Shown here: piece after piece, positions 63,071 through 64,000 of the stretch
How positions within the stretch are numbered: position 1 is the stretch's first letter
Layout: the number at the start of each line of letters is the position of its first letter
Source of the DNA: Paraflavisolibacter caeni
Lineage (GTDB): Bacteria; Bacteroidota; Bacteroidia; Chitinophagales; Chitinophagaceae
Assembly: GCF_025628885.1 (NCBI RefSeq)
Contig: NZ_JAOTIF010000013.1
Coordinates: forward strand, 1 to 64,000
Length of the DNA: 64,000 bases
Reading direction: 5' to 3'
The notes under the pieces: model-generated
What the model saw: the letters and a program-made list of their open reading frames with translations, nothing else
What the model was told of the DNA's origin: nothing
Databases searched by the model: none
Program-made: the position numbers and the translations under genes

Positions 63071-64000
63071 ATGAGCACTGGTTTGTATTCTCCGGCATTT
63101 GAACGTGATTCCTGTGGTATTGGGTTTGTTGCTAATATTAAAAGCAATAAATCCCATCAGATTGTTTCAGATGCTTTAACTATTCTGGAGAACATGGAGC
63201 ACCGCGGTGCCTGTGGTTGTGAGAATAATACCGGCGATGGCGCGGGTATTATGCTACAAACTCCGCATGAATTTTTCTTTGACGAATGTGTCAAGTTAGG
63301 CGTTCACCTGCCTGCATTTGGTAAGTATGGCGTTGGTGTTTTATTCTTTCCTAAAGACATCCGTTTAAAGGAAGAATGCCGGGACATTTTCAACCGTTCT
63401 GCTGAAAAGCTGGGATTGGAAATCCTGGTTTACCGCAAAGTTCCGGTAAACCCTAACGGTATAGGTCCTACAGCTTTGTCTGTTGAGCCGGAAATCGAGC
63501 AGGTTTTTATTGCCTGCCCTGACCACATTAATAACCCGGATGAATTTGAGCGAAAGCTTTTTTTACTACGCAACTATGCCACTCACACAGTAAACAATAC
63601 TATTAAGAAAGATGCAATAGGTTTCTATATTGCTTCTCTTTCGTACAAAACTGTTGTATACAAAGGCCAGTTGACCTCTACCCAAGTAAGAGGATATTTC
63701 CCTGACCTGAACAACAAAAGGGTAGTTTCAGCTTTTGGCCTGGTACACTCCCGTTTTGCTACCAATACTTTCCCATCGTGGAAACTGGCACAGCCATTCC
63801 GTTACATTGCACACAATGGTGAGATCAATACTGTACAAGGTAACGTCAACTGGTTGAAGACCAATGAAAGAAGTTTTACCTCTCCTTATTTCACCAAGGA
63901 AGAAATGGACATGTTGCTGCCTATCATCGGCGAAGGCCAGTCAGACTCTGCCTGCCTGGACAACATGATCGAACTGTTGACACTTTGTGGCCGTTCACTG
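63071..64000 (+). CDS. gltB: Glutamate synthase large subunit, N-terminal part (cut by window end)
   Basis: The frame is open from ATG 63071 to the window end, 310 codons of a protein that is normally ~1500 residues. The catalytic Cys of the glutaminase domain is C15 in RDSCGIGF, so a 14-residue propeptide must be removed. MEHRGACGCENNTGDGAGI, GLVHSRFATNTFPSWKLAQPFRYIAHNGEINT and the Gln-binding region are intact. It makes glutamate from 2-oxoglutarate and glutamine, the nitrogen donor for the branched-chain pathway. Confidence 0.97.
   Translation, partial: MSTGLYSPAFERDSCGIGFVANIKSNKSHQIVSDALTILENMEHRGACGCENNTGDGAGIMLQTPHEFFFDECVKLGVHLPAFGKYGVGVLFFPKDIRLKEECRDIFNRSAEKLGLEILVYRKVPVNPNGIGPTALSVEPEIEQVFIACPDHINNPDEFERKLFLLRNYATHTVNNTIKKDAIGFYIASLSYKTVVYKGQLTSTQVRGYFPDLNNKRVVSAFGLVHSRFATNTFPSWKLAQPFRYIAHNGEINTVQGNVNWLKTNERSFTSPYFTKEEMDMLLPIIGEGQSDSACLDNMIELLTLCGRSL

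Noticed and set aside
1-64000. tRNA or rRNA genes, transposases, prophage, restriction or defence genes
   Set aside because: None were recognised on either strand by eye; short RNA genes without obvious structure could still be missed.

Overview
The window is an ordinary chromosomal stretch of a Bacteroidota bacterium, most likely a Chitinophagaceae-like member. The evidence is a sufBCDSE operon closed by an Rrf2 regulator, a large secreted protein with a type IX secretion C-terminal domain, many small lipoproteins, promoter boxes of the TAnnTTTG type, weak or absent Shine-Dalgarno sequences, and lineage-typical families (DUF2911, DUF6702, a sphingolipid-type alpha-oxoamine synthase). The family-level placement is inference. 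No tRNA, rRNA, CRISPR array, prophage, transposase or defence island was seen.

Layout. 1-2.5 kb: the end of a sugar MFS transporter, a ROK sugar kinase whose zinc-cysteine site is replaced, and a lipoprotein phosphodiesterase/nuclease. 2.5-3.8 kb: a gene-free spacer holding a degenerate 11-bp periodic repeat array (2949-3408). 3.8-10.2 kb: the SUF Fe-S assembly operon (sufB, sufC, sufD, sufS, sufE, a MIP18/DUF59 gene, and an Rrf2 regulator with three cysteines). 10.3-18.9 kb: a T9SS-exported repeat protein, an AT-rich gap, an FNR-type reductase, an outer membrane protein, glyS, a YihY membrane protein, a small lipoprotein and a GNAT. 19-28 kb: a trifunctional glycosyltransferase / methyltransferase / polysaccharide deacetylase, a second GNAT, an aldehyde dehydrogenase, DUF2911, a diheme cytochrome c lipoprotein and a hydrolase. 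28-36 kb: an M42 peptidase, a UbiA-like protein, a lipoprotein, a LuxE-like protein, and a five-PAS histidine kinase coupled to a single-domain response regulator. 36-44 kb: an alpha-oxoamine synthase (possibly serine palmitoyltransferase), an EamA transporter, CorA, a lipoprotein, an M1 peptidase, HupE and DUF6702. 44-53 kb: a hybrid histidine kinase, a sulfatase with an esterase, DPP-IV, and a Bacteroidota-type helical-repeat protein. 53.5-62.7 kb: a branched-chain amino acid operon (leuA, leuB, ilvD, ilvB, ilvN, ilvC, ilvA), with leuCD absent from this locus, an attenuator-like leader before leuA, and a very strong hairpin between ilvC and ilvA. 63.07 kb onward: gltB, cut by the window end.

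The most unusual signal is outside the genes. Spacers carry two kinds of short periodic DNA: one 460-bp region built of 11-bp units with a recurring TA step, and many spacers (near 2.8, 5.3, 9.2, 25.0, 29.4, 36.4, 51.7, 56.0 and 60.2 kb) written in 7-bp periods of changing consensus (GTTTGGA, GAATGAC, AAATCGT and others). The 11-mer GAATGACGAAT occurs five times, each time in a spacer. Among the proteins, the GT2/NodS-like/NodB-like fusion, the zinc-less ROK kinase and the fungal-looking ketol-acid reductoisomerase deserve follow-up.
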